A DNA stretch of 64,000 nucleotides, from positions 2,604,001 to 2,668,000 of the forward strand of contig NZ_AP027361.1 of NCBI RefSeq assembly GCF_030295915.1, read 5' to 3'. The notes below the pieces were generated by a model. That model worked only from the letters and a program-made list of their open reading frames with translations, had not been told where the DNA came from and searched no databases. The position numbers were made by a program, and so were the translations under genes. Below, in pieces: positions 52,822 through 61,627 of the stretch. The number at the start of each line of letters is the position of its first letter. Position 1 is the stretch's first letter. The stretch is from Thalassotalea sediminis. Its GTDB lineage: Bacteria; Pseudomonadota; Gammaproteobacteria; Enterobacterales; Alteromonadaceae.

Positions 52822-53583
52822 ATGGGTATAATTATAGGCTTAGTAATTGCTCTTGTCGTCATTGTTGTTTTTGTTAACGCAGTTCAACAACACAAAGAAA
52901 AACAAGAACAAGAAAAAAGAGCAAAAGCAGCCAAACAAAAAGCGATTATCGATGAAACTGAAGAGTTGATACTCAACCTTTCGCACTTACCAACCAACCC
53001 AAAAGTCGTTGAAATACTCAATCGACGCAGCTTAAATGCTGTTAAAGCAATGGCGCAAATCATGCCTGAGCTTAAAGGAATTAAAAATAAAATAAATGAA
53101 ATGGAAGCGCGCTTGTCTGCGTCTGAAGATATGTCGGCTCAAAATGCAGATGAAACTTTTGTATTGCCGGATAACGAGCAACAACTTGTGGTTATTCTGC
53201 AAACTATCAAGAAGTTGCGAGTTACATTGAAGTCTGAGCAGATCAAGGGGGCATTAGATGCTCAAACTTATATGCACGAAGATCAAAAACTAGATGCAAT
53301 GCAATTGCGAATAAACATTGAAAGCCTTTATAAACGTGGCTCACAAGCGCATGGCAAAGAAATGCTTGGTTCTGCTCGTCAATATTATGAAAAAGCCATT
53401 CAAACGCTTACTGATCACCCGCATCAAACAGAATACACCATTAAAAAGCGTGAAGAAATCCAAGAGCAGCTTGACCTGATCACCAACGCACTTAAAAATT
53501 CAAATGCTGCAGACGCTGCTAAAAAAGCAAAAGATGAAGAAGATGATTTAGACCTATTGTTTCAACCTAAGAAAAAATGGTAA
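52822..53583 (+). CDS. Conserved hypothetical membrane-anchored coiled-coil protein
   Basis: 253 residues. N-terminal membrane segment (GIIIGLVIALVVIVVFVNAV), then charged helices; the last part MLGSARQYYEKAIQTLTDHPHQTEYTIKKREE resembles one TPR-like helix pair, with a very acidic tail (KDEEDDLDLLFQP). The protein is likely inner-membrane bound with a cytoplasmic domain. I recognise no named family. Single gene; RBS GAGAAGC and a bidirectional terminator after it. Confidence 0.7.
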   Translation: MGIIIGLVIALVVIVVFVNAVQQHKEKQEQEKRAKAAKQKAIIDETEELILNLSHLPTNPKVVEILNRRSLNAVKAMAQIMPELKGIKNKINEMEARLSASEDMSAQNADETFVLPDNEQQLVVILQTIKKLRVTLKSEQIKGALDAQTYMHEDQKLDAMQLRINIESLYKRGSQAHGKEMLGSARQYYEKAIQTLTDHPHQTEYTIKKREEIQEQLDLITNALKNSNAADAAKKAKDEEDDLDLLFQPKKKW

Positions 53584-53599
53584 GTTTTCGATCATGATT

Positions 53600-53629
53600 A
53601 AAAAAGCCGACATCATTGTCGGCTTTTTT
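53600..53629. terminator. Bidirectional terminator
   Basis: AAAAAAGCCGAC, loop ATCATT, GTCGGCTTTTTT, between the hypothetical gene and ybaB, which converge. Confidence 0.9.
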
Positions 53630-53651
53630 AATTGCTAATTTGTCAATTAAC

Positions 53652-53978
53652 CTAAAATGGCATTTTCATCCCTGGAGGCATTTGCATACCACCTGTAATG
53701 GAACCCATTTTTTCTTTGTTTTGCTCTTCCACACGTCTTACCGCATCATTAAATGCAGCAGCAACCAAATCTTCAATCATTTCCTTGTCGTCTTCCATCA
53801 AACTTTCGTCAATTTCTACACGACGTACGCTGTGGCTGCCTGTCATTGTGACTTTAACCATACCAGCACCAGACTCGCCTACTACTTCCATTTTTGCTAG
53901 CTCTTCTTGCATTTTCTGCATTTTAGCCTGCATTTGTTGGGCCTGTTTCATTATGTTGCCCATTCCGCCTTTCATCAT
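53652..53978 (-). CDS. ybaB: Nucleoid-associated protein YbaB/EbfC
   Basis: 108 residues. [24 protein letters not shown] and the [25 protein letters not shown] strand region are the family hallmarks; a Gly/Met-rich C-terminus ends the chain. Binds DNA as a dimer and influences nucleoid structure. Start at ATG 53978 with TTGGAG 8 bases before; the longer reading has no site. Downstream of dnaX by 62 bases, as in most gammaproteobacteria. Confidence 0.93.
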   Translation of the reverse strand: MMKGGMGNIMKQAQQMQAKMQKMQEELAKMEVVGESGAGMVKVTMTGSHSVRRVEIDESLMEDDKEMIEDLVAAAFNDAVRRVEEQNKEKMGSITGGMQMPPGMKMPF

Positions 53979-54040
53979 ACTTATACTCCAATTAACACTT
54001 GCTGCCATAGATAGGGACTAAACTATAAAAATTCAAGTCA

Positions 54041-56140
54041 CTATCTAGCTTCTATTGTCTCGTCATCTAACTCTGCTTGAAATACTTCTTGCATCGCAAT
54101 AACAAGCTCATCGTTTTTTAATAGCTCTTTTGCATACTCGTAACGTTTATCATTTATTTTACGCTGGATCTGTGCTGGATCATCGTTAGTTTCATCAACA
54201 ATCATCACCTCAACAGCAACCGTTTTACCGAAGTATTCCGATACAAATTGATTTAACTGACTCATTGCTGCATCAGATTTTAAATGCTTTGTTGATTGAT
54301 TTAAAGAAAGTACAAGCCTTTCATTATCAGTTTGCTCATTAATCGTTGCATTTAACGCTAATTGCCTTAAGCGACCATTTAGTGCCATTGCATCTATCAT
54401 ATTAGCCCATTTATCGACTTGATTAGCCTTTTTAATAACACTAGGGTCAATTGCTTGTTCTATAAACGGTTGCTCGGGCACTAACGCTAAATCAGGTACA
54501 TTTTTAGGTCTATCTTTTACCGCACTAGCACTTGCAGTCGATTCACGACGCTCTACGGCGTCGTTAGACTTTTTTTCATGATTCTCCAAAGCCTGTTTTT
54601 GACTTCGTAGCATATTTCGACGCGCCAATACTTGGCTAATTTCAGGAGCACCCGAGCTTAGTTCGGAGACTTCGTTATTAGTCGCAGAAGCATTGTGTGC
54701 TTTATCTATATTAACATCACCATTAACGTTTTCATTTGGGCATTCTTTTTTAGAGTGTTCTAAATCAGCTTCTGTACTATTATCTCCTACAGATAACTCA
54801 TCTACCTCTTGTTGTACTTCCGCACTATTTTCAATAATCGCTTTAGCTTGCTGCTCTATTACTGTCATCTGTTCAGAGAGCTCATGCGCTATTGTCTGAT
54901 TATTATCAGCTACAATGTCGTTCGGTGCAGGCTCTTCCAACGTAGCGACGTCATTATTGCCAGCTGTATTAGCCGGTTTTACTTTTGAAAACGAAACATC
55001 ATCAAAGTCAACATCATTCGCTACCTGTGTCTCGTTCTCGTTAAGTTCACTATAACGTTGTGGCTTAAACGCTAACAAGCGTAACAATACCATATCAAAA
55101 GCAGCCTGCTCATCAACCGCATAAGGTAGATCTTTTCTACCTGTTAATGCTATTTGATAATACAGCTGAACGTCCTCTGGAGACATTGCTTGGCAGAACT
55201 TTTCAAGCAGCACGTTATGTTCAGGAGACAAATCAAAGTGTTTACCAACCACCTGGTTAATCGCGATTTGATGCAGTAATTGGATCAGCTCAGCAAGTAA
55301 ACGACCATAATTTGGAGAATAAGACGCAATTTCTAGGGATAGCGACATTAAGGCTTCTGCATCATTTTTAACTAACGCAACTAAAATTTTGAACACCCAA
55401 TTATGATCAACACCACCTAACATTTGTTGTACATTGGCAGCGATAATATCACCATTTCCTTGCGCCATCGCTTGATCGGTCAGGCTTAAAGAGTCTCGCA
55501 TACTACCTCTCGCTGCCTTTGCGATAAGGTTTAATGCTAGCGGTTCAATTGTCACTTGTTCAGATTGTAATATATCTGTTAGTTTTTGTTCTATCTGTTG
55601 CACAGTGAGTGCTTTCAAATGGAACTGTAAACAACGAGACAACACTGTCACTGGCAACTTTTGTGGATCTGTCGTTGCAAGTATGAATTTAACATGTTCT
55701 GGCGGTTCTTCTAACGTCTTTAATAATGCATTAAAACTACTACGCGAAAGCATATGCACTTCATCAATTAAATAAACCTTATATCGCCCTCTCGTAGGAG
55801 AATATTGAACGTTATCGAGTATTTCACGTGTATCGTCAACCTTAGTACGTGATGCAGCGTCAATTTCGATTAAATCAACAAAGCGGCCTTGATCGATATC
55901 TTGACAAACATCGCACTGACCACAAGGCTCTGCTGTGATACCCTCAAGGCAATTTAAACTTTTCGCAAATATTCTGGCAATCGTCGTTTTACCAACGCCC
56001 CGAGTACCAGTAAATAAATAGGCATGATGTAACCTTTGCTGCGTTAAAGCATTAGAAAGCACAGCAACAACATGTTCCTGCCCCATCAGCTCTGCAAAGT
56101 TTTTAGGTCGCCACTTTCTCGCTAATACTTGATAACTCAT
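54041..56140 (-). CDS. dnaX: DNA polymerase III subunit tau/gamma
   Basis: 699 residues. AAA+ clamp loader: Walker A GTRGVGKTT (45-53), zinc module CGQCDVCQ in 60-80, DEVHM Walker B (126-130), SRC sensor near 168. A disordered acidic middle (370-500) precedes domains IV-V that bind helicase and alpha. A programmed frameshift signal at codons 522-524 (54545-54587) should also yield a gamma of about 525 residues. Followed by ybaB; apt upstream. Confidence 0.97.
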   Translation of the reverse strand: MSYQVLARKWRPKNFAELMGQEHVVAVLSNALTQQRLHHAYLFTGTRGVGKTTIARIFAKSLNCLEGITAEPCGQCDVCQDIDQGRFVDLIEIDAASRTKVDDTREILDNVQYSPTRGRYKVYLIDEVHMLSRSSFNALLKTLEEPPEHVKFILATTDPQKLPVTVLSRCLQFHLKALTVQQIEQKLTDILQSEQVTIEPLALNLIAKAARGSMRDSLSLTDQAMAQGNGDIIAANVQQMLGGVDHNWVFKILVALVKNDAEALMSLSLEIASYSPNYGRLLAELIQLLHQIAINQVVGKHFDLSPEHNVLLEKFCQAMSPEDVQLYYQIALTGRKDLPYAVDEQAAFDMVLLRLLAFKPQRYSELNENETQVANDVDFDDVSFSKVKPANTAGNNDVATLEEPAPNDIVADNNQTIAHELSEQMTVIEQQAKAIIENSAEVQQEVDELSVGDNSTEADLEHSKKECPNENVNGDVNIDKAHNASATNNEVSELSSGAPEISQVLARRNMLRSQKQALENHEKKSNDAVERRESTASASAVKDRPKNVPDLALVPEQPFIEQAIDPSVIKKANQVDKWANMIDAMALNGRLRQLALNATINEQTDNERLVLSLNQSTKHLKSDAAMSQLNQFVSEYFGKTVAVEVMIVDETNDDPAQIQRKINDKRYEYAKELLKNDELVIAMQEVFQAELDDETIEAR
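54545..54587 (-). promoter_or_regulatory. Programmed -1 frameshift signal in dnaX
   Basis: Minus strand: internal Shine-Dalgarno GGAG (54587-54584), 8 bases, slippery A-AAA-AAG (54575-54569), 4 bases, hairpin ACGACGC-loop-GCGTCGT (54564-54545). In the -1 frame the next codons are GTC and TAA. All three elements match the E. coli dnaX signal that makes gamma. Confidence 0.85.
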
Positions 56141-56147
56141 CGCTTAA

Positions 56148-56693
56148 TTAATCGCCTTCATATGCCAAAAGGTAATGAACATCTAATCCTAAGGCAGCAA
56201 GTTTCTTCTCACCACCTAGATCAGGCAGAGAAATAACAAAAGCAGCATCCTTTACTTGAGCACCGACTCGCGAAATAAGCTTATGAGTCGCTTCTATAGT
56301 ACCACCTGTTGCTAACAAATCGTCAATGATAAGTACTTTATCTTTAGATGTTAATGCATCTTGATGTATCTCTAAGGTATCTGAGCCATATTCAAGTTGA
56401 TAATCTTGGGCAAATGTTGCTCTTGGCAATTTACCTGGCTTTCGCACTGGTACAAAGCCTAAGCCTAATTTTAATGCTAAAGGAGCACCAAATAGGAATC
56501 CTCTAGCTTCAGTACCAACAACTTTCGTAAAACCGTATTCTCGGTATTTCTCTGCCAAGAGGTTGATGGTTAAGTTGAAAGCTTCAGCGCTGTCTAAGAT
56601 ACCAGTAACATCACGAAACATGATCCCTTGTTTAGGATAGTCAGGGATTGTGTGTACTGCGTTTTCTAAGAGTGCTTTTTGTGAATTGGTCAT
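56148..56693 (-). CDS. apt: Adenine phosphoribosyltransferase
   Basis: 181 residues. PRPP loop [13 protein letters not shown] is present, with the N-terminal [21 protein letters not shown] of Apt and [17 protein letters not shown]. Salvages adenine to AMP. Seven bases separate its stop from the dnaX start, so dnaX may be translated from the same message. Length matches the family. Confidence 0.96.
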   Translation of the reverse strand: MTNSQKALLENAVHTIPDYPKQGIMFRDVTGILDSAEAFNLTINLLAEKYREYGFTKVVGTEARGFLFGAPLALKLGLGFVPVRKPGKLPRATFAQDYQLEYGSDTLEIHQDALTSKDKVLIIDDLLATGGTIEATHKLISRVGAQVKDAAFVISLPDLGGEKKLAALGLDVHYLLAYEGD

Positions 56694-56753
56694 ACTAACT
56701 ATTATTCTATTACTTTATTTCTTTTTAAGGGTAATAGAATAATAGAAAACTGA

Positions 56754-57143
56754 CTAATTTGATATAGATCTTACAGTGTTAATTTGAGGGAATAACGGTG
56801 CAATAAGATTCTCGAAATTAACTGGGTTAATAGGTTTTTCGATTAACTCATCAAATAACGTTGATTCTGCCAGTTGATTGACTGCACTTGCACCTTGGGT
56901 TGTCATAAAAAAGAGTTTAGCATTAACCAACAACTGCTTTTTATCCAAGTTTTTGACCAATTGTAAACCGTTCATAACAGGCATTAAATGATCAATGATA
57001 AACAAATCGTATTGTTTCTTTTGTGCTTTTTCCAACGCATCAAGGCCGTTACCGGCATTATCAATTTCACACTGATAATCTGAAAGTAATGAACGCACTT
57101 GCTCAATAACGACTTGTTTATCGTCAACAATTAATATTTGCAT
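56754..57143 (-). CDS. Single-domain response regulator
   Basis: 129 residues, receiver only: acidic pocket VDDKQ (7-9), phosphoacceptor Asp51 (IDHLMPVMNG), Thr in FFMTTQG and Lys in EKPINP. No output domain, so it likely shuttles phosphate or docks on a partner protein. Upstream lies a 40-residue membrane peptide gene 30 bases away. Partner kinase not seen. Confidence 0.9.
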   Translation of the reverse strand: MQILIVDDKQVVIEQVRSLLSDYQCEIDNAGNGLDALEKAQKKQYDLFIIDHLMPVMNGLQLVKNLDKKQLLVNAKLFFMTTQGASAVNQLAESTLFDELIEKPINPVNFENLIAPLFPQINTVRSISN

Positions 57144-57172
57144 GTGTTTTTCTTAACTAAGGTTAATTGCAA

Positions 57173-57295
57173 CTAGCTTAGTACAGTTAGCCAGCCCATT
57201 AACATGGGTAATAACGGAGCCGCAATTAACGCAGTAAGAGCAGCAAATAAGTGGCGCTTTGACGAGCTATCTTTAAAGTTCTCATTATGTGACAT
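57173..57295 (-). CDS. 40-residue single-span membrane peptide
   Basis: Forty codons: MSHNENFKDSSSKRHLFAAL, then TALIAAPLLPMLMGWLTVLS. A hydrophilic start precedes one hydrophobic span of about 23 residues. Ribosome binding site AGGAAG lies 6 bases before the ATG at 57295. A perfect FNR box lies 75 bases upstream, behind the terminator of the TPR gene, so the peptide has its own promoter. The receiver gene follows 30 bases later and may share the message. Unrecognised; small membrane subunits of respiratory oxidases are one thought, not shown by the sequence. Confidence 0.65.
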   Translation of the reverse strand: MSHNENFKDSSSKRHLFAALTALIAAPLLPMLMGWLTVLS

Positions 57296-57369
57296 CTTCA
57301 ACTTCCTAATAAACTACAAAATGAACGGCGCGAATTCTAGCGAAAAATTGACGAATTAGATAGTACTTT

Positions 57370-57383
57370 TTGATCTAGATCAA
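57370..57383. promoter_or_regulatory. Perfect FNR box
   Basis: TTGAT-CTAG-ATCAA matches the FNR consensus TTGAT-N4-ATCAA exactly. It lies between the TPR-gene terminator (57410-57439) and the 40-residue peptide gene, about 75 bases before its ATG, so it should control that gene and perhaps the receiver gene. Confidence 0.7.
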
Positions 57384-57409
57384 AGATCACCTGTTGAGCT
57401 TAACAAATA

Positions 57410-57439
57410 AAAAAGCCAGCCTCTTAAGGCTGGCTTTTT
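57410..57439. terminator. Terminator of the TonB2 operon
   Basis: AAAAAGCCAGCC, loop TCTTAA, GGCTGGCTTTTT, 22 bases after the stop of the TPR gene on the minus strand. Confidence 0.9.
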
Positions 57440-57461
57440 AAATACGCATCAAATAAAACGT

Positions 57462-58721
57462 CTAAATTGACTTACCTTTACGTTTAGCGGTGTCTTTAAT
57501 ATAAGAAACCCAACCTCTTGCGTTTTTACGCGTTCTCGGGTCTTTTAGAGCTTTTTGAATTGCATCATATGCTTGCTTATATTGACCTAAATAAAAGTGG
57601 GCTTCAGCTAAGCTCATATTTAAACGACCTTTGTCTTTAGCGCCTAACGAAAGTGCTTTCTCAATAGCAACGATAGCCTTCTTAAACTGCTCGTCTTGAG
57701 CAAGAAGAGTACCTAACTTAGCGTAATGCTTAGAATCATTAGTCATCTTAGCAAGTTCGCTATAGTACTTAGCTGCTTTATCAATTTCTTGTGCTGCATG
57801 ATAAGCATTAGCTAAAGAGAAAAGGTTTTTATCATCACGCTTAATTTCACCTGAATCGATATGCTTCTCTAAAATTCTCGCAGCTTTGTACGGGATATTA
57901 TTTTGAGAATACAAACTCGCTAGTGTTTTAAGGTGAGATTCCTTATCTACAAAACCTTGCTTGTATGCCAAATCAAGCGTTGCCATGCCACGTTTATAGT
58001 CTTCTGTTAACAAGTAGAAATTACCTAATTGCGTCCAGAAAGCCTTTTCAGTTGGAAATAGCTGTACCGCTGTCTCAAGCACTTCAACCGCATCTTTATA
58101 TTTCTTACGCTCATAATATGAGGTAAGTTTTAATAAATAAGGGTTCTTATTTTGCTTGTCACCGTAGGCAGCAATTGCATTATCAGCAGGTTCTACCATT
58201 TTATCTAAACGTTTTAATTGATAATTGGCGTTAGAAATTTTAACCCAAGTATCACCGTCAGACTTACCAGTAAAATCCATCCAAGCTTCGTAATTTTTTA
58301 GTGCATCTTCATATGCCTGTTCTTGCATTTGAAGGTCAGCTAAAAGTTTTAATGCGTCACCATGATCTGATTCATTCAATATATCAGGCTCTACGGCACT
58401 TTTTAGGTAAGAAATAGCCTTTTTAGACTCACCTAACGTTGCATACATATTCGCAATAAAACGAGCTAAATATGCTTTGTCGTAGTCTTTTTTGGCATCT
58501 ATTTCTAATAGAAGTGCTAATGCACCTTTGACATCATCTGCTGAGTACAGCTCAAATGCCTTACCTATTTTTTTACCTACAGATTGACCAACCAACTGAG
58601 TTTTACGTTTTGGCTTTTCTGACTTTTGCTCAGCAGCTTGCACGTCATATGTAACAGGCAATTGAACCAACGCTACAGAAGCAAATAATAGTAAAGATTT
58701 AGTGATCTTATTCATTATCAT
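57462..58721 (-). CDS. TPR protein of the TonB2 system
   Basis: 419 residues. Signal peptide (LLLFASVALVQLPVTYDVQA) then about nine TPR-like helix pairs (GKAFELYSADDVKGALALLLEID, KAISYLKSAVEP, AFWTQLGNFYLLTEDYKRGMATLD). Periplasmic partner gene found at this place in Vibrio and Shewanella TonB2 clusters; its role in siderophore or other TonB-dependent uptake is not settled. It is the last gene of the operon; its start overlaps the tonB2 stop by one base. Confidence 0.88.
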   Translation of the reverse strand: MIMNKITKSLLLFASVALVQLPVTYDVQAAEQKSEKPKRKTQLVGQSVGKKIGKAFELYSADDVKGALALLLEIDAKKDYDKAYLARFIANMYATLGESKKAISYLKSAVEPDILNESDHGDALKLLADLQMQEQAYEDALKNYEAWMDFTGKSDGDTWVKISNANYQLKRLDKMVEPADNAIAAYGDKQNKNPYLLKLTSYYERKKYKDAVEVLETAVQLFPTEKAFWTQLGNFYLLTEDYKRGMATLDLAYKQGFVDKESHLKTLASLYSQNNIPYKAARILEKHIDSGEIKRDDKNLFSLANAYHAAQEIDKAAKYYSELAKMTNDSKHYAKLGTLLAQDEQFKKAIVAIEKALSLGAKDKGRLNMSLAEAHFYLGQYKQAYDAIQKALKDPRTRKNARGWVSYIKDTAKRKGKSI

Positions 58722-59335
58722 TAACCCCCACTCATATTGAAGTCTAACTGTACAGTCAAACCTGTTTGTTTAATTGGTTTACCATCAACAACTTTTGGCT
58801 TGTACTTCCACTTTTTCAACGCGCGACGAGCTTCTTTGTTAAATACTCGTTTAGGCTCAGCATCAATAACCTCAACATCTTCAACACCACCAATTTCATT
58901 GATAGTAAAAGATAAGATTACCCAACCTTCAATACCGTCACGTGCTGCTTGCATCGGATATTTTGGGTTGATACGCACGATTGGTGCGGCATCACCATCA
59001 CGTCCAAAGCCTGCACCTGGTGCGGCAATGTTAGTGTTAGCACCAGCAAGTTGAACTCCTGGTAAGTTAAAGCTCAAACCACTAGTATCAGTAGTAGTTT
59101 CTGGCTCGGGAGCCTGAGGTTTAGGTGGCTGTTTAGGCGGCGGTGGCGGCGGTGGCGGCACACGACGTCTAGTTTCAGCTTTTGACTCAGGTGGCGTAGT
59201 GTTAACTTCTACAACAATATGCTCAAGCTTTTCTTCTTCTCTTCGATCAGTACTAGAGATTAAGTAAGCCATAAAGGCGAACAATGCAAATGTAACACCA
59301 GCGCCTAGAAGTATTGATACTAAAAAGCGAACCAT
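58721..59335 (-). CDS. tonB2: TonB2-type energy transducer
   Basis: 204 residues. Membrane anchor near the N-terminus (ILLGAGVTFALFAFMAYLI), a Pro-rich span with seven consecutive Pro (about 60-85), and the TonB C-terminal domain (YPMQAARDGIEGWVILSFTI, FNKEARRALKKWKYKP). Shorter than E. coli TonB, as TonB2 proteins are. It couples proton-driven ExbB2/ExbD2 to outer-membrane receptors. It lies between exbD2 (4-base gap) and the TPR gene. Confidence 0.95.
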   Translation of the reverse strand: MVRFLVSILLGAGVTFALFAFMAYLISSTDRREEEKLEHIVVEVNTTPPESKAETRRRVPPPPPPPPKQPPKPQAPEPETTTDTSGLSFNLPGVQLAGANTNIAAPGAGFGRDGDAAPIVRINPKYPMQAARDGIEGWVILSFTINEIGGVEDVEVIDAEPKRVFNKEARRALKKWKYKPKVVDGKPIKQTGLTVQLDFNMSGG

Positions 59336-59339
59336 AGAT

Positions 59340-59741
59340 CTACCCCTTAGCTGCAGCGATAGAAATACGGTCGATGCCAGCTTCTTTAATAGCGTCCATC
59401 ACCTTAACAACAACGCCATGTTTCGCTTCTTTGTCAGCTTGAACAATTACTACATCACTTGGCTGCTCTGCTAATAATTTTTCAATATTTGCTGCAACAC
59501 GTTCGACATCAACACGACGTTTATCTAACCAAATTTCGCCAGTATCTCTAATCGCAATAAAGATATTTGCTGACTTTTGTTTTGTTTGGTTAGCCGCTTT
59601 TGGTTTATTAACTTCTATACCAGCCTCTTTTACAAAAGACGTGGTAACGATAAAGAAGATAAGCATGATGAAGACGATATCAAGCATCGGCGTCATATCT
59701 ATAGCAGCTTCTTCTTCTTCACGAATTCGTTTACGTGCCAT
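59340..59741 (-). CDS. exbD2: ExbD2-type proton channel subunit
   Basis: 133 residues. One membrane segment with DMTPMLDIVFIMLIFFIVTT; Asp21 is the conserved channel Asp (Asp25 of E. coli ExbD). Periplasmic domain ends with the usual VKVMDAIKEAGIDRISIA. Between exbB2 (12-base gap) and tonB2. Confidence 0.95.
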   Translation of the reverse strand: MARKRIREEEEAAIDMTPMLDIVFIMLIFFIVTTSFVKEAGIEVNKPKAANQTKQKSANIFIAIRDTGEIWLDKRRVDVERVAANIEKLLAEQPSDVVIVQADKEAKHGVVVKVMDAIKEAGIDRISIAAAKG

Positions 59742-59753
59742 TCTAATCTCTCT

Positions 59754-60278
59754 CTAGTGGTGAGGTAAACTGTCAATCAGTTTAGCCTTAGCTAGTTTAA
59801 CTTTTGCATCTAAACGACTACTAAAAAACACGCCTGACAATGCTGCAACCATACCCGCCATTGTCGGGATTGTTGCCATTGAAATACCAGACGCCATTAG
59901 ACGCGGATTACCTGTACCTTGTTGAGCCATGGTTTCAAATACTGAAATCATACCCGTTACAGTGCCTAGTAATCCAATTAGTGGGCACATTGCCACTAAG
60001 GTTTTAATCGTAATCATGTTACGTTCTAGTAACTCTGCCGCTTCGGAGATCCATGTATCTCTAATACGATGTGCGTACCATGAAGTGGTATCAGCTCTTG
60101 CATCCCATTTAGCAATGATGTCATCACGCATTTTTGGGTAAACTGACGCCAAGAACCAATAACGTTCTATCATCAATATCCACATCAATAAGAGAGCAAA
60201 GGCGACAAAGTATAAAACGTTACCGCCAGTTGCAATAAAACTCCTGACAGATTCGATAAGTTCTATCAGGAATAACAT
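59754..60278 (-). CDS. exbB2: ExbB2-type proton channel
   Basis: 174 residues with three membrane segments, the MotA/TolQ/ExbB pattern TLVAMCPLIGLLGTVTGMISVF and MATIPTMAGMVAALSGVFF. It is the short ExbB of TonB2 clusters. Its stop lies 12 bases before exbD2 and its start overlaps the ttpC stop by one base. Confidence 0.94.
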   Translation of the reverse strand: MLFLIELIESVRSFIATGGNVLYFVAFALLLMWILMIERYWFLASVYPKMRDDIIAKWDARADTTSWYAHRIRDTWISEAAELLERNMITIKTLVAMCPLIGLLGTVTGMISVFETMAQQGTGNPRLMASGISMATIPTMAGMVAALSGVFFSSRLDAKVKLAKAKLIDSLPHH

Positions 60279-61627
60279 TACTTAGACTCCTTCTCTGCGA
60301 TTTCAGCAATTAAACCAGCACTTTGCTCGTCCAATTTATGAAGCACAGATTTACTACGACCAGCTACAATGCTGTGTACTAAGATTAATGGCAATGCAGC
60401 GATTAGACCTAGCGCAGTTGTTACAAGTGCAAGAGAGATGTTACCTGCCATGATTTTCGGGTCACCTGTACCGAACAATGTAATTGTTTGGAAAGTCAAA
60501 ATCATACCGATAACCGTACCTAATAGACCCATAAGAGGTGCAATAGCTGCGAACATCTTAATAAGGTTAATACCACGGTCTACTTTAGGCGTTTCACGAA
60601 GAATAGCTTCGTCTAGTTTAAGCTCTAACGTTTCAGCGTCAGCGTTTTTATTTTCGTTATAAACTACTAATAAACGGCCAAGTGGATTATTTTCGTTAGG
60701 TTGACTTAAATTCTTCTGTTGAGCTTTCATCTTAGAAGCAACGCTACCAAGAACAATTATACGCTCAAGAGCAATTAACAAACCAATAATTAGTAATACA
60801 GTAATTGCGTAACCAACTGTGCCACCTTGATGATAGAACTCTTCAAGTGTTTTCTTACGTGTTTCTAACGTTAAGATAGCACCACGTGAAGGATCAACAT
60901 AAAGTTCAGTGTAGCCAGATGCTGTGTTGAAGAAGCTTGAAGCTGTATCTGAAATGTAGCCAGCAGGTTGTTTTGCTAGTGGCTGTATTTGACCAACTTC
61001 ATCGTTATAGTTTAAATAACCGTTATCAGAAACTAAGTTAAATGTACCGATACGAGTGATTGTTTCAGTAGATTTAGTACCGTCAAGGTTAGTAACTTCA
61101 GCTGTAAACTTAGAAATTTCACCTGATTGTGTCATTTCTGTTTGCAAAGCAAACCATAACTCTTCTAATTGCTCTAACGCAGGAATTTCTTTTGCGTTAG
61201 CAATTTTATTAAGTACGTCACCACGACCTGGGTATTCAGCACTAACAATAGATGTAGAAATAGCACCATAAGCGTCAGCTGCAGCTGCACGACTTACACC
61301 AAACATTTCACCTAACGTGCCTTGAGCGGTATCAAGTTCAACTTCTTTTTGCGCAAGTGTAATTTCATTTTGTGCATATTCTTTCGTTAAACGAGCGTTA
61401 CGATCTTGTTCCGCTTTCAACGTAGCTTTTGCTTTCTTTAATAACGCTTGCTTATCTGCACGAGCAGCAGTGAATTCAGCTTCACGTTTCTTATCGATTT
61501 TAGCTTCAGAAATTCGATCACTTTTTACTTTTTCTAAAAGCTTTTGTAAATCGTTTGCATTTGCAGACGCTGCCATACCGACAGTCATAGACGCAGCAAG
61601 CATTACATAGTTAATCATCTTCTTCAT
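60278..61627 (-). CDS. ttpC: TtpC, MotA/TolQ/ExbB protein of the TonB2 system
   Basis: 449 residues. Signal peptide (MIDYVMLAA-like start MKKMINYVMLAASMTVGMAA), an N-terminal coiled-coil periplasmic part (about 25-250), then the ExbB-like domain (IAPLMGLLGTVIGMILTFQTI, ALVTTALGLIAALPLILVH). In Vibrio TtpC is required for TonB2-dependent iron uptake. It overlaps the DUF3450 gene and exbB2 by one base each. Confidence 0.93.
   Translation of the reverse strand: MKKMINYVMLAASMTVGMAASANANDLQKLLEKVKSDRISEAKIDKKREAEFTAARADKQALLKKAKATLKAEQDRNARLTKEYAQNEITLAQKEVELDTAQGTLGEMFGVSRAAAADAYGAISTSIVSAEYPGRGDVLNKIANAKEIPALEQLEELWFALQTEMTQSGEISKFTAEVTNLDGTKSTETITRIGTFNLVSDNGYLNYNDEVGQIQPLAKQPAGYISDTASSFFNTASGYTELYVDPSRGAILTLETRKKTLEEFYHQGGTVGYAITVLLIIGLLIALERIIVLGSVASKMKAQQKNLSQPNENNPLGRLLVVYNENKNADAETLELKLDEAILRETPKVDRGINLIKMFAAIAPLMGLLGTVIGMILTFQTITLFGTGDPKIMAGNISLALVTTALGLIAALPLILVHSIVAGRSKSVLHKLDEQSAGLIAEIAEKESK

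Noticed and set aside
54425..54436. Second A-rich run in dnaX (ATT AAA AAG)
   Set aside because: Heptamer would be T-AAA-AAG, which cannot re-pair after a -1 slip; no hairpin or SD partner.
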